A stretch of DNA of 64,000 bases from Candidatus Raymondbacteria bacterium RIFOXYA2_FULL_49_16 (GCA_001789205.1 MFYT01000096.1:21503-85502); one strand, 5' to 3'. Positions 36,661-47,718 are shown, counted from the stretch's first letter. Numbers and translations are program-made. The notes: generated by a model from the letters alone, not told the origin.

Positions 36661-38171
36661 TGCGCAAGTTGCTGCGCCTTTTTGGCATATTTCAATTCAA
36701 TGATGTTGCGGATATACTCGCGCGAGATACTATCACCGGGGCCCCAATTGCCCTGGGCCGCGATTTCGTTAAGCGCATCGAGATATATGGTTTCAAGTTC
36801 TTTGAATGTTCCGGTAAGAGGCGCGGTTGTATACTGGTTGGCAATGAGCTGCTGGAGTGAGACCTCGTATATGTCGGAAATCCAGTTCTTGCCAAACAGC
36901 AGGCCCAGGTCGCCCAGAAGCTCTTTGGCTACCGGGATCATGCCGAACCGCTCGCACTCCTCAACCTGGTTGTCCGTGTTGAGGACCCAGTTAGCCAACG
37001 CGACTGAAAGATCCGGATAGGGCGTATCGCGCGGTATGCCCCACCACCAGCCGCCTGTGCATATGGCGCGGGAACCTTTGCGCAGGTATTTCCCGTTTTC
37101 ATCGAGCCTGAAGGAGACGCCCTCGGGCATGAGCGCGTATCCGAAATCATCGGGATTTTCGATGTATCCGGGTTGTTCCTTTGTGTAGTTGCCATGGAGG
37201 GAAAAACAATCCAGCTGGGTCATGAAGGAAAGATAGACCTCCCCGCTCCTGAACCCTTCCCAAACATCAGCGCCGCTCCATCCTTTGTCCCACATATTCC
37301 GGTTGTATATATTTTCCCGCGTATACACCGCTTCCCATTCAAAAAGATCAATCACCTGTTCGCCATTCATGGTGACGATATTCTCCCGTGTTCCGCCCAA
37401 CTGATAGGCGCGGTCAATAAGACGCTGGAACGTGCCGGAATAGCGTTTGCCACGGTGCGCCACCTTTGGCGTCACACTGCCGGAATCACGATGGGCCCAG
37501 TAATACCCTGCTACAAAAATATCGTAGTAGTCCCATTCTCCCGGATTGGGTTCGAGCATGTATCCCGAGGGAATGCCGAAGCCGTTCTGGATTTTGAGCG
37601 TTGAATCGATCCTGGCGCGCATGTTGTGCCAATTTTCAACCGCATCCGCAACCCGTGATTTTAAATAGACCAGAATACGGGTCTCAAATTTGCGCGGAAA
37701 ATAGTAGAGTTTCCCGTCAAAACTCGCAAGCTGCAATAAAAAAAAGCGGTCGCGTACGCTGACCATTCCCTTGGGTCCCACGGCCGAGTCAATGCTCATC
37801 ATGAGGCCCTTTTCAGCAAGCCGCTTTGTCTGCTCAAAAGGGGTCTTGATCAGGATGGCCTTTCCCGGATAGTTGGCCATTTCCGCTTCTATGCCGTCGA
37901 GTTCGGCATAGGACCCCACATTGATTTCGCAGCGGTACTTCTTTTCGAAGGGAACAATGATGCTGTCCTTGAAGAATTTCTCCTGCGACGGCATCATGTG
38001 GATGAGCATGGTGCATTTCCGCGGCGCGGCGCACCCGGCAAACGCCATCAGGATTATCAGCGCTAAAAATGCCTCCATACGCGGATTAATGGCCGGCTTG
38101 AGAGAGCTTGTGAAGTTTTTCATTATTTTCCCGCAATCTGTCCGCGAACATCTTTGACATTTCAACCGCAA
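36657..38171 (-). CDS. Extracellular solute-binding lipoprotein
   Basis: LIILMAFAGCAAP lipobox; WWWGIPRDTPYPDLSVALANWVLN. True start may be ~38123. Confidence 0.65.
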   Translation of the reverse strand: MRLKCQRCSRTDCGKIMKNFTSSLKPAINPRMEAFLALIILMAFAGCAAPRKCTMLIHMMPSQEKFFKDSIIVPFEKKYRCEINVGSYAELDGIEAEMANYPGKAILIKTPFEQTKRLAEKGLMMSIDSAVGPKGMVSVRDRFFLLQLASFDGKLYYFPRKFETRILVYLKSRVADAVENWHNMRARIDSTLKIQNGFGIPSGYMLEPNPGEWDYYDIFVAGYYWAHRDSGSVTPKVAHRGKRYSGTFQRLIDRAYQLGGTRENIVTMNGEQVIDLFEWEAVYTRENIYNRNMWDKGWSGADVWEGFRSGEVYLSFMTQLDCFSLHGNYTKEQPGYIENPDDFGYALMPEGVSFRLDENGKYLRKGSRAICTGGWWWGIPRDTPYPDLSVALANWVLNTDNQVEECERFGMIPVAKELLGDLGLLFGKNWISDIYEVSLQQLIANQYTTAPLTGTFKELETIYLDALNEIAAQGNWGPGDSISREYIRNIIELKYAKKAQQLAQ

Positions 38172-38565
38172 TGCCCGGGTTGTTCATCATGGCCTCGACA
38201 AAATCATCACGGGTAATGCACAGCAGCGTGCAGTCGCCCCGGGCGAACACGCTCGCGGACCTCAGCGCGTTCTCCTCGAACATGGCCATTTCACCAAAGC
38301 AAGCGTTCTGTTCGAGCACGGCGAGTTCGACCTCGCTTGCCCGTGTCCCTTTGACAATACGAAGCTGGCCCCTCCTGATAATAAAAAAGGAATCGCCCGC
38401 GTCGCCCTCACGGACAACACATTCGCCGTCCTTTACTTCAATGTCCCTGGCGATCAGGGCGATCGCCCGCACTTCCTCGGTACCAAGCCGGGAAAAAAGC
38501 GTGTATTTCTTGAGGAAAATGACATTCTCCATGAGACGAAGCACGTCGGTCTTTTTAGGTTCCAT
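38086..38565 (-). CDS. Cyclic nucleotide-binding domain protein
   Basis: KDGECVVREGDAGDSFFIIRRGQLRIVKG...NACFGEMAMFEENALRSASVFARGDCTLLCI. Confidence 0.85.
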   Translation of the reverse strand: MEPKKTDVLRLMENVIFLKKYTLFSRLGTEEVRAIALIARDIEVKDGECVVREGDAGDSFFIIRRGQLRIVKGTRASEVELAVLEQNACFGEMAMFEENALRSASVFARGDCTLLCITRDDFVEAMMNNPGIAVEMSKMFADRLRENNEKLHKLSQAGH

Positions 38566-41332
38566 ACACCAGTTCTTCCAGCTTCTGTTTTGCCTTTTCC
38601 AAATCGCCCGCCGGAAAGGTCGCGAGCGCCCGTGGATCACCGGTTTTCCGCGAAACAACAATGGCCGTGTACAGGCCAAAGGCGCGCAGCCATGGATCGC
38701 CCGAGACCGCAACCTCTCCCAATACAAAATACATGCCGGGATCGGTGAAGTGCCAGATACTTCTGCCCGTTTCGACAAGACGTCCAAGGTCCTCTTCCTC
38801 GCACAAGGGAAGGAAAAGACGGGCGTACCGTGTCTTCACATTGTTCTCTATGAGCTCAAGGGCCCGGGAACGAACGTTTTTGTCCCTGCTGGTCACTTTG
38901 CCCGGCACGCTCAACAAAAGGTCGCCGGGATCGAGCATCCTCAACAGATTGACGATAAATTCCAGATTTCTGCGCACCAGACTGTCGAAAAGAGCGTCGG
39001 CAAGCATTGCTGTCTCGTCGCCCATATTCGCGGAACGAAGTATCCAGGAATACTGCGCCCAGCCGTAGAGGGCGTGAATCTCTGTTTCAACCAGTTCGCC
39101 GGCGATCCGCCGGATTTCCGGCAACAGCGCGGCCTTGTTGATAAGCAGGGCGCGCGCTGCTGACCGTTTGATCCGGTACTGGGGATGACGCAGGAGCTTT
39201 TCCGCCAAAGCAGCATCGCGCGACAGGGGCCCGGCAAGGCCCTCCTCTATTATACGGGTCTGATGGTGACCTGCGGAGGAAAGATACCCTATGAGAAGTG
39301 ATACGGAAAGTTCGTTCCCCATGTCGCCCATTGACCTGAGCATGTCATTGAACCGTACGGGATCCTTTTTAAGGGTCGCAAGCGGCATACTACTGAGCGT
39401 GTCGTACACAGCGCCTATGACGCGCGGATCTTTGATTTCAGCGGCAGCATGGACTGCGAGCCGTATCGCTTCAGCATCACCTGAAACGAGCAGTTTGCCC
39501 AGAATTTCCCTGCACCGCTCTTGCGAGGTACTTCCAGCGTTGCCCCAATGGGCGACAATGGCCTGAACACGTACGGCATTATCAGGATGATCAAGAAGTG
39601 CTGAGAGTTCCGATCCGGCCAGGGCGTTCGCGCGGCGTAGCGCTTCTATGCTCCGCGCCACGACTGGCGCTGCATTGCTCTTCAGACCCTGCTGGAAAAT
39701 GGGGACAAACCTGGTAGCGCGCTCGTTTCCCAGCAAGGCCACAATAGCAGCCTTGCGCGATTCAGGGGCGCGTTCAAACACCTGCTTCAGCCGTAGAATT
39801 GCGACGTCACCCCTGACACGCGCCATAAGCGAGACCGCGAAATCAGCCACCCCGGGTTCGGGATCGTCAGCCACCTCAGCGGCAATGTCGAGCATTGATT
39901 CGTCAGCCTGTTCCATGCGCATACCCAGAAGCTGTGAGATCTTCTGGCTCCGGTCGCCGCCCAGGGCCTCGAAGATTGACTGGGAATACACCTGCCGTAT
40001 CCTCAGGCAAAGGAATAGAAGCGCACATGACATGATGAAAAGCACGGTAATGCTCACCAGGATGCTTCTCTGGTAGAGGATGATGATGAGCAGGCCCGAA
40101 CTGGTGATGGCAAAGGGTTTGATGATACCTTCGATGAAGAGTTTTCCTCTTCCCCGTATCTCTTTCTTTAGCGTTGAAAAGAAAATCTGAAAATTCGGTG
40201 AATATATGGAATCGAAAGCCGCGATGCGCAGGGCAACGCCGCCCATGATGACCGCGAAAAGGAGGTTGCCAAACAAGGGATAAAACCCCAACCCTTCAGT
40301 GTGCACCACGGAAAGATGTATGCACAACATGGCGCCATAAGAAATGATAAAAATGATCGGCATTATAAGTGTGGAACGCGCGGTACCCATCTTCTTTAAA
40401 ATGAGGCCCGCCACGGTAAACTGGATAAGGAATGTTATCAGATTGCTGGTGCCCTTGAAGATGCCAAGGAACCGGGGGATCTCCTTCTTCAGGATAAGCG
40501 TGTCCACATCCGCTCCGGCAAACGCGGAAATGGCGAGCGCATGCGTATGGCCTTTCACAAAGTAGGCCTTACCGGCAATAAAGGTCTGTTTGAGCGTGGA
40601 TAGAAAAAGATAGTCCTGGGCGAACAGTAGGATAAAACTGAGAAAATAGATGGCGGCCATGCTTTTGAGCAGGGGCTCACTCCGCACCAACTGGTAGTTT
40701 TCGGAAATTTGAGCAAGAACGCCGTCCGTACCCGGCAGCCTGGTCGAACTTTTAAGCATGGAGAAATAGCGCCGGTAAATCACCAGCACCAGGGGGGTTG
40801 CGGCAACAAGCAGGCCGGCCCATACAAAAAGCAGATCTTCCGCCGGGATTATCCGAATAAGAAAAACGACCGAGTATGAGATAAGTACGCCGCCCGCGAC
40901 ACCACCGCCCGCAATGATAGGAAAAGTTTCCTTGGCCTTGCGCGCATCGGTAATATCATTAGCGATTGTCCAAAAAAGGATGAAAATCATCATCTTCGAA
41001 GCATAGGAATATGAATAGATTATCGGGAATATGAAGGGGATTTTCAGGGATATGAGAACGCGTATGCCAAGAAGGCAACAGGCATGCACGGCGAGAACCG
41101 CGAGCATGAAACGGCCGCGGTCCACACGGTCGATCAGATTGATAAAAAAAAGCGAGAAAAGAAGCAGAAAGATAGAGTTGACAATAAACATGACCGGCAG
41201 GATCGAAGGGTCAAAATTGGAAATAAGAAGCGATTCGGCGATATTATCACCGAGAATTACCGAGGAGAAAAGAACAAAAAGAAGGCAGAAAAGCAGGGGT
41301 GTTGCCGACGCTGTTTTATTTTCCTGGATCAT
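38555..41332 (-). CDS. NTT/MFS-like nucleotide transporter fused to HEAT-like repeats
   Basis: 12-TM-like N-terminal half, then HEAT-like helical repeats (AVVARSIEALRRANALAGSELSALLDHPDNAVRVQAIVAHWG). Confidence 0.7.
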   Translation of the reverse strand: MIQENKTASATPLLFCLLFVLFSSVILGDNIAESLLISNFDPSILPVMFIVNSIFLLLFSLFFINLIDRVDRGRFMLAVLAVHACCLLGIRVLISLKIPFIFPIIYSYSYASKMMIFILFWTIANDITDARKAKETFPIIAGGGVAGGVLISYSVVFLIRIIPAEDLLFVWAGLLVAATPLVLVIYRRYFSMLKSSTRLPGTDGVLAQISENYQLVRSEPLLKSMAAIYFLSFILLFAQDYLFLSTLKQTFIAGKAYFVKGHTHALAISAFAGADVDTLILKKEIPRFLGIFKGTSNLITFLIQFTVAGLILKKMGTARSTLIMPIIFIISYGAMLCIHLSVVHTEGLGFYPLFGNLLFAVIMGGVALRIAAFDSIYSPNFQIFFSTLKKEIRGRGKLFIEGIIKPFAITSSGLLIIILYQRSILVSITVLFIMSCALLFLCLRIRQVYSQSIFEALGGDRSQKISQLLGMRMEQADESMLDIAAEVADDPEPGVADFAVSLMARVRGDVAILRLKQVFERAPESRKAAIVALLGNERATRFVPIFQQGLKSNAAPVVARSIEALRRANALAGSELSALLDHPDNAVRVQAIVAHWGNAGSTSQERCREILGKLLVSGDAEAIRLAVHAAAEIKDPRVIGAVYDTLSSMPLATLKKDPVRFNDMLRSMGDMGNELSVSLLIGYLSSAGHHQTRIIEEGLAGPLSRDAALAEKLLRHPQYRIKRSAARALLINKAALLPEIRRIAGELVETEIHALYGWAQYSWILRSANMGDETAMLADALFDSLVRRNLEFIVNLLRMLDPGDLLLSVPGKVTSRDKNVRSRALELIENNVKTRYARLFLPLCEEEDLGRLVETGRSIWHFTDPGMYFVLGEVAVSGDPWLRAFGLYTAIVVSRKTGDPRALATFPAGDLEKAKQKLEELVYGT

Positions 41333-43323
41333 AGTAAGCTGTCGGGATCAAAGGCCACGCGTACTTTTACCTTCCTGAACGAAGAAGCGCGGAACCGTGC
41401 GAACCCCTCGGCCACTGCCGCGTGGAGTAGTACCGAATCCCTGCCTTTAATATACATAAAATGGCGGAACATATTGCGTATTTTAAACAGTGGCGCGGGA
41501 GACGGTCCCAGGACATCGACCCCCTCTTTCCCCTCGATTGCGCGCGCGAAATAAAACGCCGCTTCCCGCGACCGTTTCTCTGTTTTGTCCAAAAATTTCA
41601 CAAGTACGCCCCGTGAAAACGGAGTAAATCCGAGTTCCCTCCTGTTTTCAAGCTCGTGGCGGTAATACGAATCATAGTCCTGCGCAACCGCGAACTGAAT
41701 GGAACGCTCATCGGGAGCATAGGTCTGCAGCACCACTTCGCCCGCGCTGCTCCCCCTGCCGCTTCTGCCGGCAACCTGGGTCAGCAGTTGAAAATTTCTT
41801 TCTGACGAGTGGAAATCAGGCATGAAAAGGCCCGTATCCGCAAGAATAACACCCACCAAAGTCACTTTATGAAAATCAAGCCCTTTGCTTACCATCTGGG
41901 TCCCGATCAGGACCTGTGCGCGTCCGCTTCTGAACGTTTCGAGGATGTCGCCTACCTTGTTTGCGCGCGAGGCAGCATCGTGATCGAGCCGTACAGCGGT
42001 AATGCCGGGAAAAAGTTTCCTCAGTTCCTCCTCCACTCGTTCAACCCCGGCACCCGCGGGTTTAAGCCTGTGTCCACCGCATGAAGGACATGTTTCAGGA
42101 GGCAGGGTGCGGGAATCACAATAATGGCAGACCATGCGGCCAATGGATTTGTGGTAGGTGAGGGAAACGGAACACTGGCCGCAGAGCGGCACATGACCGC
42201 ACTCCCCGCACTGGAGAAAATTGGCGAATCCCCGCCTGTTTTTCAGAAGAATGACCTGCTCAGACCGTTCGAGTTTACATGCAATCTTCTCCTGAAGTGC
42301 ACGTGAGAAAAGCGACCAGTTATTCTCCTTGCGTTCCGTGCGCATATCGACCAGTGTCACCCGTGGAAGCGACTGGTCATTATACCTTCTGGCAAGGGTC
42401 AGCAACCGGTATTTACCCAACTGGCAGTTGTATCTGCTCTCAAGGGACGGGGTCGCGCTACCCAGTACCACGACCGCGCCTTCGAGCTTGGCGCGCATAA
42501 TAATCGCGTCCCGCGCATTGAAATTGAAACTCTTTTCGTCCTGCGCATAGGAAGAATCGTGTTCCTCATCGACAATGACCAACCCAAGCCTGGGTATGGG
42601 AGCGAAAATGACTGACCGCACTCCTATGACTATCCGCTTTATGCCTGCCAGCACGGAAAACCAGTTTGCGATGCGTTCCTTTTCAGTCATGCCGCTGTGA
42701 AAAACCGCCACCTCGTTGCCGAAAATCCCGGTAAACATGGAAACAGTCTGCGGGGTAAGTGATATTTCCGGAACCATGACTAGGGCCGCTTTGCCCTGTT
42801 CAAGCGCATGGTGTGCGCAATGGTAATAGATATGGCTTTTGCCGCTTCCGGTAACGCCTTGCACCAGGAAAGTCGCGTGGCCGCCGCTATCGCAGGCAGC
42901 GGCAATGGCCGCAAAAGCCTGCTGCTGTTCACCGGTAAGAGGTCCCGGGGGCATGGGAGGGTCCCGGGTATCCTTGTGCGCCGCGTATGATACAACCGCC
43001 TTGTCGAAGGCCCTTTCAATGGCGCGGGGCAATGCGGTACGCAGCACATCGCCGCTAAAAGCGCAATAATAATCAGCCAGCCAGAGGAGAAAACGCATAT
43101 ACGTCGGTGAAAACGAGTGGGCCGGGGAACCAACCGCGCACACGGTTTTCAGCCGTTCTACCGGGGCCTGTTCAAGAATTTCGCAGACAAAGCCCCATCG
43201 CAGGGTTTCACCGAGCTGCGCCTGCACGCGGATTCCTGGGAAAATCATAGGGCAATGCTCCACAGCAACGGCATAAGCATACCGTCCGGGCGCTGACACG
43301 GGAAATATAATCGATACGACCAT
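41329..43323 (-). CDS. priA: Primosomal protein N' helicase
   Basis: FLVQGVTGSGKSHIYYHCAHHAL, VDEEHDSSYAQDE, Cys motifs CGECGHVPLCGQCS, LIGTQMVSKGLDFHKVTLVGVI. Confidence 0.95.
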   Translation of the reverse strand: MVVSIIFPVSAPGRYAYAVAVEHCPMIFPGIRVQAQLGETLRWGFVCEILEQAPVERLKTVCAVGSPAHSFSPTYMRFLLWLADYYCAFSGDVLRTALPRAIERAFDKAVVSYAAHKDTRDPPMPPGPLTGEQQQAFAAIAAACDSGGHATFLVQGVTGSGKSHIYYHCAHHALEQGKAALVMVPEISLTPQTVSMFTGIFGNEVAVFHSGMTEKERIANWFSVLAGIKRIVIGVRSVIFAPIPRLGLVIVDEEHDSSYAQDEKSFNFNARDAIIMRAKLEGAVVVLGSATPSLESRYNCQLGKYRLLTLARRYNDQSLPRVTLVDMRTERKENNWSLFSRALQEKIACKLERSEQVILLKNRRGFANFLQCGECGHVPLCGQCSVSLTYHKSIGRMVCHYCDSRTLPPETCPSCGGHRLKPAGAGVERVEEELRKLFPGITAVRLDHDAASRANKVGDILETFRSGRAQVLIGTQMVSKGLDFHKVTLVGVILADTGLFMPDFHSSERNFQLLTQVAGRSGRGSSAGEVVLQTYAPDERSIQFAVAQDYDSYYRHELENRRELGFTPFSRGVLVKFLDKTEKRSREAAFYFARAIEGKEGVDVLGPSPAPLFKIRNMFRHFMYIKGRDSVLLHAAVAEGFARFRASSFRKVKVRVAFDPDSLL

Positions 43324-43403
43324 AACGCTTTCTATTGCATGCTATAAAGAAAGTATAATATATTTTTCATGAGCACAGTATCGAAACGCTTTTCCGAGGC
43401 CCT

Positions 43404-45419
43404 ATGACCGACGAACATGCCGACAGCCCAAACGCAGGAACGCCTCCATCAATAGAAATCCACGTCTCCTCAGACAATATGTCTGCGAGCCTGAGCGTCA
43501 TGCCGGTCTCAAACCAGACTGGCAACATCACCGCTGACGAGATTTTCGACAAGCTCAATGAGAAAAAAATCGTTTTCGGCGTTGAAGAGCACAAAATCCA
43601 GGCCATTGTCCAGCGTTTTAACGCCAGTAAATCGCGCATAGAATCCGAGGAAATTGCCCGGGGAAAGCTGCCCAAGCCTGGACGGAAAGGTGAAATAAAA
43701 CCCGCGGTCGCCGCCTTCACCGACCGTGTACGGCTTGAGCAGCTGAAAAAGGAAAGCAAGGACATCCACATCGCCGATATGCTGGCCATTAATAACCGGG
43801 TAAAGCGGGTAGATCACGGCGATCTTGCCGCAAAGCGGGGCCCCAGGAAAAAAGGCGAAGACGGCCAGGACATTTTCGGACGCCTTATTGAAAACAAGGA
43901 TTATCTCGACACTCAGGAAATCATCGGTCACAATATTGCTCCCAGCGACGATAGCGAAACATACCGGTCCAACATTACCGGCATTGTCACCTTTTTCGAC
44001 AACACTCTCGACGTGGTGCAGGTCGATTTCAATGCCAAGTTCCTCATCACCGTTGCCAAGGACCTCATGTCCGCAACAGGAATCTTTCTGCCGCCTGGTG
44101 AAAAAGGCGCCATGTTTACCTCAACCATGATCACCGCTGCATTGCACGAAAATCACGTTTCATCCGGCATTCTCGAATCAGTCATTCAGGACGTAGTTAA
44201 TTCTGTCAATGCGAATGGCGAACCGGTCGCCGACCTGGTCATTGCCAGGGGCCAGCCAGCAATCCATGGATCAAACGGAAAAATCGAATACTTCTTCGCA
44301 ACCGGGGGCAGCCTCAAGCCCAAACATAAGGAAGACGGAAGCGTCGACTTCAAGGAACTCTCGATTATCATCACGGCCGCTGAGGGCCAGGAACTCGCGC
44401 GCCTCCATCCGCCCACCAAGGGCACCCCTGGTCACGACATCACAGGCAAGGAGCTTTCCGCTATGGATGGCTCCCCCCTCAAGCTTCCCGCTGGTCCAAA
44501 CACCGGCGCACATGCGCACAACCCTGACATCCTTATTGCCCTGAAAAGCGGCAATGTTTCCGTCAAAGGCTCCCTAGTCGAAGTTTCGGAGGGGTACAGC
44601 ATCAACGGTGACGTTGACTTTTCAACAGGAAACATCCACTATGGCCAGTCGGTCCACATCCGCAAGGACATTAAAAGCGGTTTCGATGTCATCGTGGGCG
44701 GAGATCTCGATATCGGCGGCATTGTCGAAGACGCCAAAATCAATGCGCAGGGGAATGTCCTCATAAAGCAGGGGTTTCTGGGCAGCGGCAAAGGCGAAAT
44801 CGTCGCGAATGGCAGCGTAAATGTGGGTTTCATCCGCAACCAGACCATCAAGGCCAAAGGCGACGTGGTAGTGGCAAAGGAAGCGATTAACGCGCATATA
44901 TACGCCCGTAACTGCGTCACCTTCTACGGGAAATCACTCTCAGCCGTGGGTGGAAAAATATCAGCGTACCGCGAGATCGAAGGGTTTGTTTTCGGCAACC
45001 TGCAAGGCACAAGGACCGAGCTCGAAGTGGGCGTTGATTTCACTCTGATCGAGGAAAAATACAAAACTGAGGAGAAAATCAAGGAACTTGGCACAAACAA
45101 AAAAAAGGTCGAGGAAAACCTGGACAAATTTGAAAAGATGAAAAAACTGAAAAAAGCGCTCCAGCCAAAGCAGGAGTTTCTCTATAAAAAGCTGATGTCG
45201 CTCCTTGAAAAAATCACCGCGCAACTCGACGCGCTCCAAAAACGCAAGGAGATGATCGAGCAAAAAATCACCTCAATCGGTAAGGCGCGCATCCTGGTCA
45301 AAGACCGCCTCTATCCCGGCGTATTCATCAAAATAGGCGACCGCAACTTTCCGGTCCAAAACGAGGTAGTGGGAAAAAAAACCATCATGTTGGTTGACGG
45401 CGATATCAAGTTCCTGTAG
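43404..45419 (+). CDS. FapA/DUF342-family protein
   Basis: TKGTPGHDITGKEL...LPAGPNTG...GDVDFSTGNIHYGQSVHIRKDIKSGFDVIVGGDLDIGGIVEDAKINAQGNV. Confidence 0.85.
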   Translation: MTDEHADSPNAGTPPSIEIHVSSDNMSASLSVMPVSNQTGNITADEIFDKLNEKKIVFGVEEHKIQAIVQRFNASKSRIESEEIARGKLPKPGRKGEIKPAVAAFTDRVRLEQLKKESKDIHIADMLAINNRVKRVDHGDLAAKRGPRKKGEDGQDIFGRLIENKDYLDTQEIIGHNIAPSDDSETYRSNITGIVTFFDNTLDVVQVDFNAKFLITVAKDLMSATGIFLPPGEKGAMFTSTMITAALHENHVSSGILESVIQDVVNSVNANGEPVADLVIARGQPAIHGSNGKIEYFFATGGSLKPKHKEDGSVDFKELSIIITAAEGQELARLHPPTKGTPGHDITGKELSAMDGSPLKLPAGPNTGAHAHNPDILIALKSGNVSVKGSLVEVSEGYSINGDVDFSTGNIHYGQSVHIRKDIKSGFDVIVGGDLDIGGIVEDAKINAQGNVLIKQGFLGSGKGEIVANGSVNVGFIRNQTIKAKGDVVVAKEAINAHIYARNCVTFYGKSLSAVGGKISAYREIEGFVFGNLQGTRTELEVGVDFTLIEEKYKTEEKIKELGTNKKKVEENLDKFEKMKKLKKALQPKQEFLYKKLMSLLEKITAQLDALQKRKEMIEQKITSIGKARILVKDRLYPGVFIKIGDRNFPVQNEVVGKKTIMLVDGDIKFL

Positions 45420-45433
45420 CCCCGCCCCTGTTT

Positions 45434-46042
45434 TCAGGCATGGCTTTTCAGTTTGAAATGCCTGCCGCACGAATCGCAGACAAAAACCTGGTCCGAGGAA
45501 AAATTCAGGCCGCGCGCCTGCGCCCCACAGTCAGGGCACCGTTTGCCTGCCGGCGGTTTTTTCACAGCCGGACACTGGGGAATGGGTGGTGAGTAGGACT
45601 TGGTATCATCGGTCTGCGCCGCGTCGATACGGCCGCATTCGCCGCACTGGTCGCACGAATGCTGGTATTCATCACCGTAAATGACCTCGAGCACATCCGT
45701 GGCGAAAATTTCAGCGATAATAGAATCGACGATATAGGCTATCATCCATAAGCGCGTTCTGAAAGGATCGAGCCCGCCGGGGTCTTTATTGTTTTCTAGA
45801 AGACGCATGGATTCGATAAGCGCGCCTTGCGGATATGAAACTGCCTTCTCGGGATCAGAAAAATCGAGTCTGCACTCGAATACCTCAATTGGCTGGTCAA
45901 AAGGAAGTCCTTCCTCGTCCTGGCAGTCGTCCGGCAGTTTGGGATCGGAAGGCGCCGCACTTTCGTCGTATACGCCTACGCGCAGGAGAAATTGGTAGTT
46001 GCCTTCGTTCCGCAGTTCGAGTAATTGACCCTTGAGCGCCAT
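45434..46042 (-). CDS. Hypothetical zinc-ribbon protein
   Basis: HSCDQCGECGR, CPDCGAQARGLNFSSDQVFVCDSCGRHFKLK. Confidence 0.65.
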   Translation of the reverse strand: MALKGQLLELRNEGNYQFLLRVGVYDESAAPSDPKLPDDCQDEEGLPFDQPIEVFECRLDFSDPEKAVSYPQGALIESMRLLENNKDPGGLDPFRTRLWMIAYIVDSIIAEIFATDVLEVIYGDEYQHSCDQCGECGRIDAAQTDDTKSYSPPIPQCPAVKKPPAGKRCPDCGAQARGLNFSSDQVFVCDSCGRHFKLKSHA

Positions 46043-46060
46043 AACGATATAATATAAAAA

Positions 46061-46951
46061 TTATTCCTTGATATGACCGAGTTTTTTCATTTTTGTGCGA
46101 AAAGAAAAACCAGGATCACGTTGAGAGGTATGGCATCGCAGACACTGGGACTCATAGTCCGTGACTCCCATTTTATCGTGCGGCCCTGCGGCGGAATGGC
46201 ACGATTCGCATTGAACACCAAGAAGGTGCTTGGCTGTTTGGTCAACATCATATCCGCTTGGTTCCTCGTAGCCTACTGTATGGCAAGGCAGGCACTCTGG
46301 GTCGACCTTGTCGAAATACCCTTCACGGTACCCTGACCGGCCAAAAAACTTCTTTGCAATGGGTTTGAACGCATCGGCATGCGGGGACGTTTGCCACCAC
46401 GCATCAACTTTCTGGTGGCACACAGCGCACACGGCCTCGCCGTAATACCGTCCACCCATGGTTTTTTGGAACTCGCCCTTGCCGCACGCAGCGCTCATCC
46501 CAGCGGCAAGCACGTCAGTAAAATTCTTCCCAATTGTCCGGGTCCTTTCAAAGAGCACGTTGCCGTTCCTGGCGATAAATACCGTCGCTGGTACATGTTC
46601 GATTGAAAAATGGTCTTTAAATTGCTTCTTTCGATCGTAGTACAGTTCGTGGGGAAAACTTTTTTTAGCCGCAAAGCTGGTAAAGGCCGCAAGACTGTCA
46701 GAACCAGTGACAATACCGAAGATGGTGATACAGGGATCGGCCTTGAATGTATTCAACACAGCAAGCGCCTCCTTGCAATGCGAACAGCTTGTGGAAAAAT
46801 AGATAATAAGCAGCGGTTTGCCTTTGTATTTCTGGAGTGAGACAAGTTTGCCGTCCCGAGTCTCAACCTTCAGGGAATAGTCAAACGATCCGGCGTTTGC
46901 AACAGCAACCGCAACAGTGAAATAAAATAAGAGGGCGCGTATAATCATCAA
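46061..46951 (-). CDS. Thioredoxin-like (TlpA) domain fused to tetraheme cytochrome c554-like module
   Basis: YFSTSCSHCKEAL; CAVCH, CLPCH, CESCH, CLRCH. Confidence 0.85.
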   Translation of the reverse strand: MMIIRALLFYFTVAVAVANAGSFDYSLKVETRDGKLVSLQKYKGKPLLIIYFSTSCSHCKEALAVLNTFKADPCITIFGIVTGSDSLAAFTSFAAKKSFPHELYYDRKKQFKDHFSIEHVPATVFIARNGNVLFERTRTIGKNFTDVLAAGMSAACGKGEFQKTMGGRYYGEAVCAVCHQKVDAWWQTSPHADAFKPIAKKFFGRSGYREGYFDKVDPECLPCHTVGYEEPSGYDVDQTAKHLLGVQCESCHSAAGPHDKMGVTDYESQCLRCHTSQRDPGFSFRTKMKKLGHIKE

Positions 46952-46977
46952 GATACAAATATAATAAAAATAGACCC

Positions 46978-47718
46978 TTACCGGTCTACTCTGATCGAAT
47001 ACCAGCCTTCCCTGCCAAAGCTCTTCTCAACGCCGTTAATCAGATACCGGTTGGTTATAAGCACGGTGAATGGCGTTGCACGTGGAGGACATACGGCGCT
47101 TTCGTTCGTTTCAAGGATAAAGGCGGTATCGGGCAAAACGCAAATGACCGGGAAACTTGTAAGCGGCGTAACAGTAATCAAAACTGAATCGGTTGAATCC
47201 CTCTGTATAATGAAATAATCGTTATCAACAGGCGCGTTGCCCTCCTTGCCTATTTGGCCGTGGACAATATCACCCGTTGCGAGCGTATCCGCAATGCCGG
47301 GTTCATCGTTGTCCTCCTGTTCACCAGCGGCGGTGACAAAGGGGAATCTGGCATCCATATCCTGATAGTTCCCCTCCGCATCAGCCACGCGTGAAATAGT
47401 GATGGTATAGGGTGTTGCGAAATCGAGCAACGTGTTGTCCGGCGTTACTGAGAGCGTTTCGTTCGAGACGCTGATTCCCGCGTTGAACGAGGCGGCAACC
47501 GTGTACCCGGCAGCTGGCCCAAGAGTCCGGTTAAAAACAAAATAATAGGGGCCAAAAACGCGAACATGCTCCTGGCCGCGCGCGGGATAGCTGGATTCGA
47601 TGCTGAGCATAGCAGGCTCATCGACATTGACCGTGCAGGCCTGTACCATGATAAGCAGAAAAACCAGGCAAAGGAGAAAACCGGCAATCCTTATTTTGAA
47701 TGGCCGTGCATCTTCCAC
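46978..47718 (-). CDS. Ig-like lipoprotein
   Basis: LLIMVQACT lipobox; Big-like FNRTLGPAAGYTVAASF...; start GTG 47718 inferred. Confidence 0.6.
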   Translation of the reverse strand: MEDARPFKIRIAGFLLCLVFLLIMVQACTVNVDEPAMLSIESSYPARGQEHVRVFGPYYFVFNRTLGPAAGYTVAASFNAGISVSNETLSVTPDNTLLDFATPYTITISRVADAEGNYQDMDARFPFVTAAGEQEDNDEPGIADTLATGDIVHGQIGKEGNAPVDNDYFIIQRDSTDSVLITVTPLTSFPVICVLPDTAFILETNESAVCPPRATPFTVLITNRYLINGVEKSFGREGWYSIRVDR

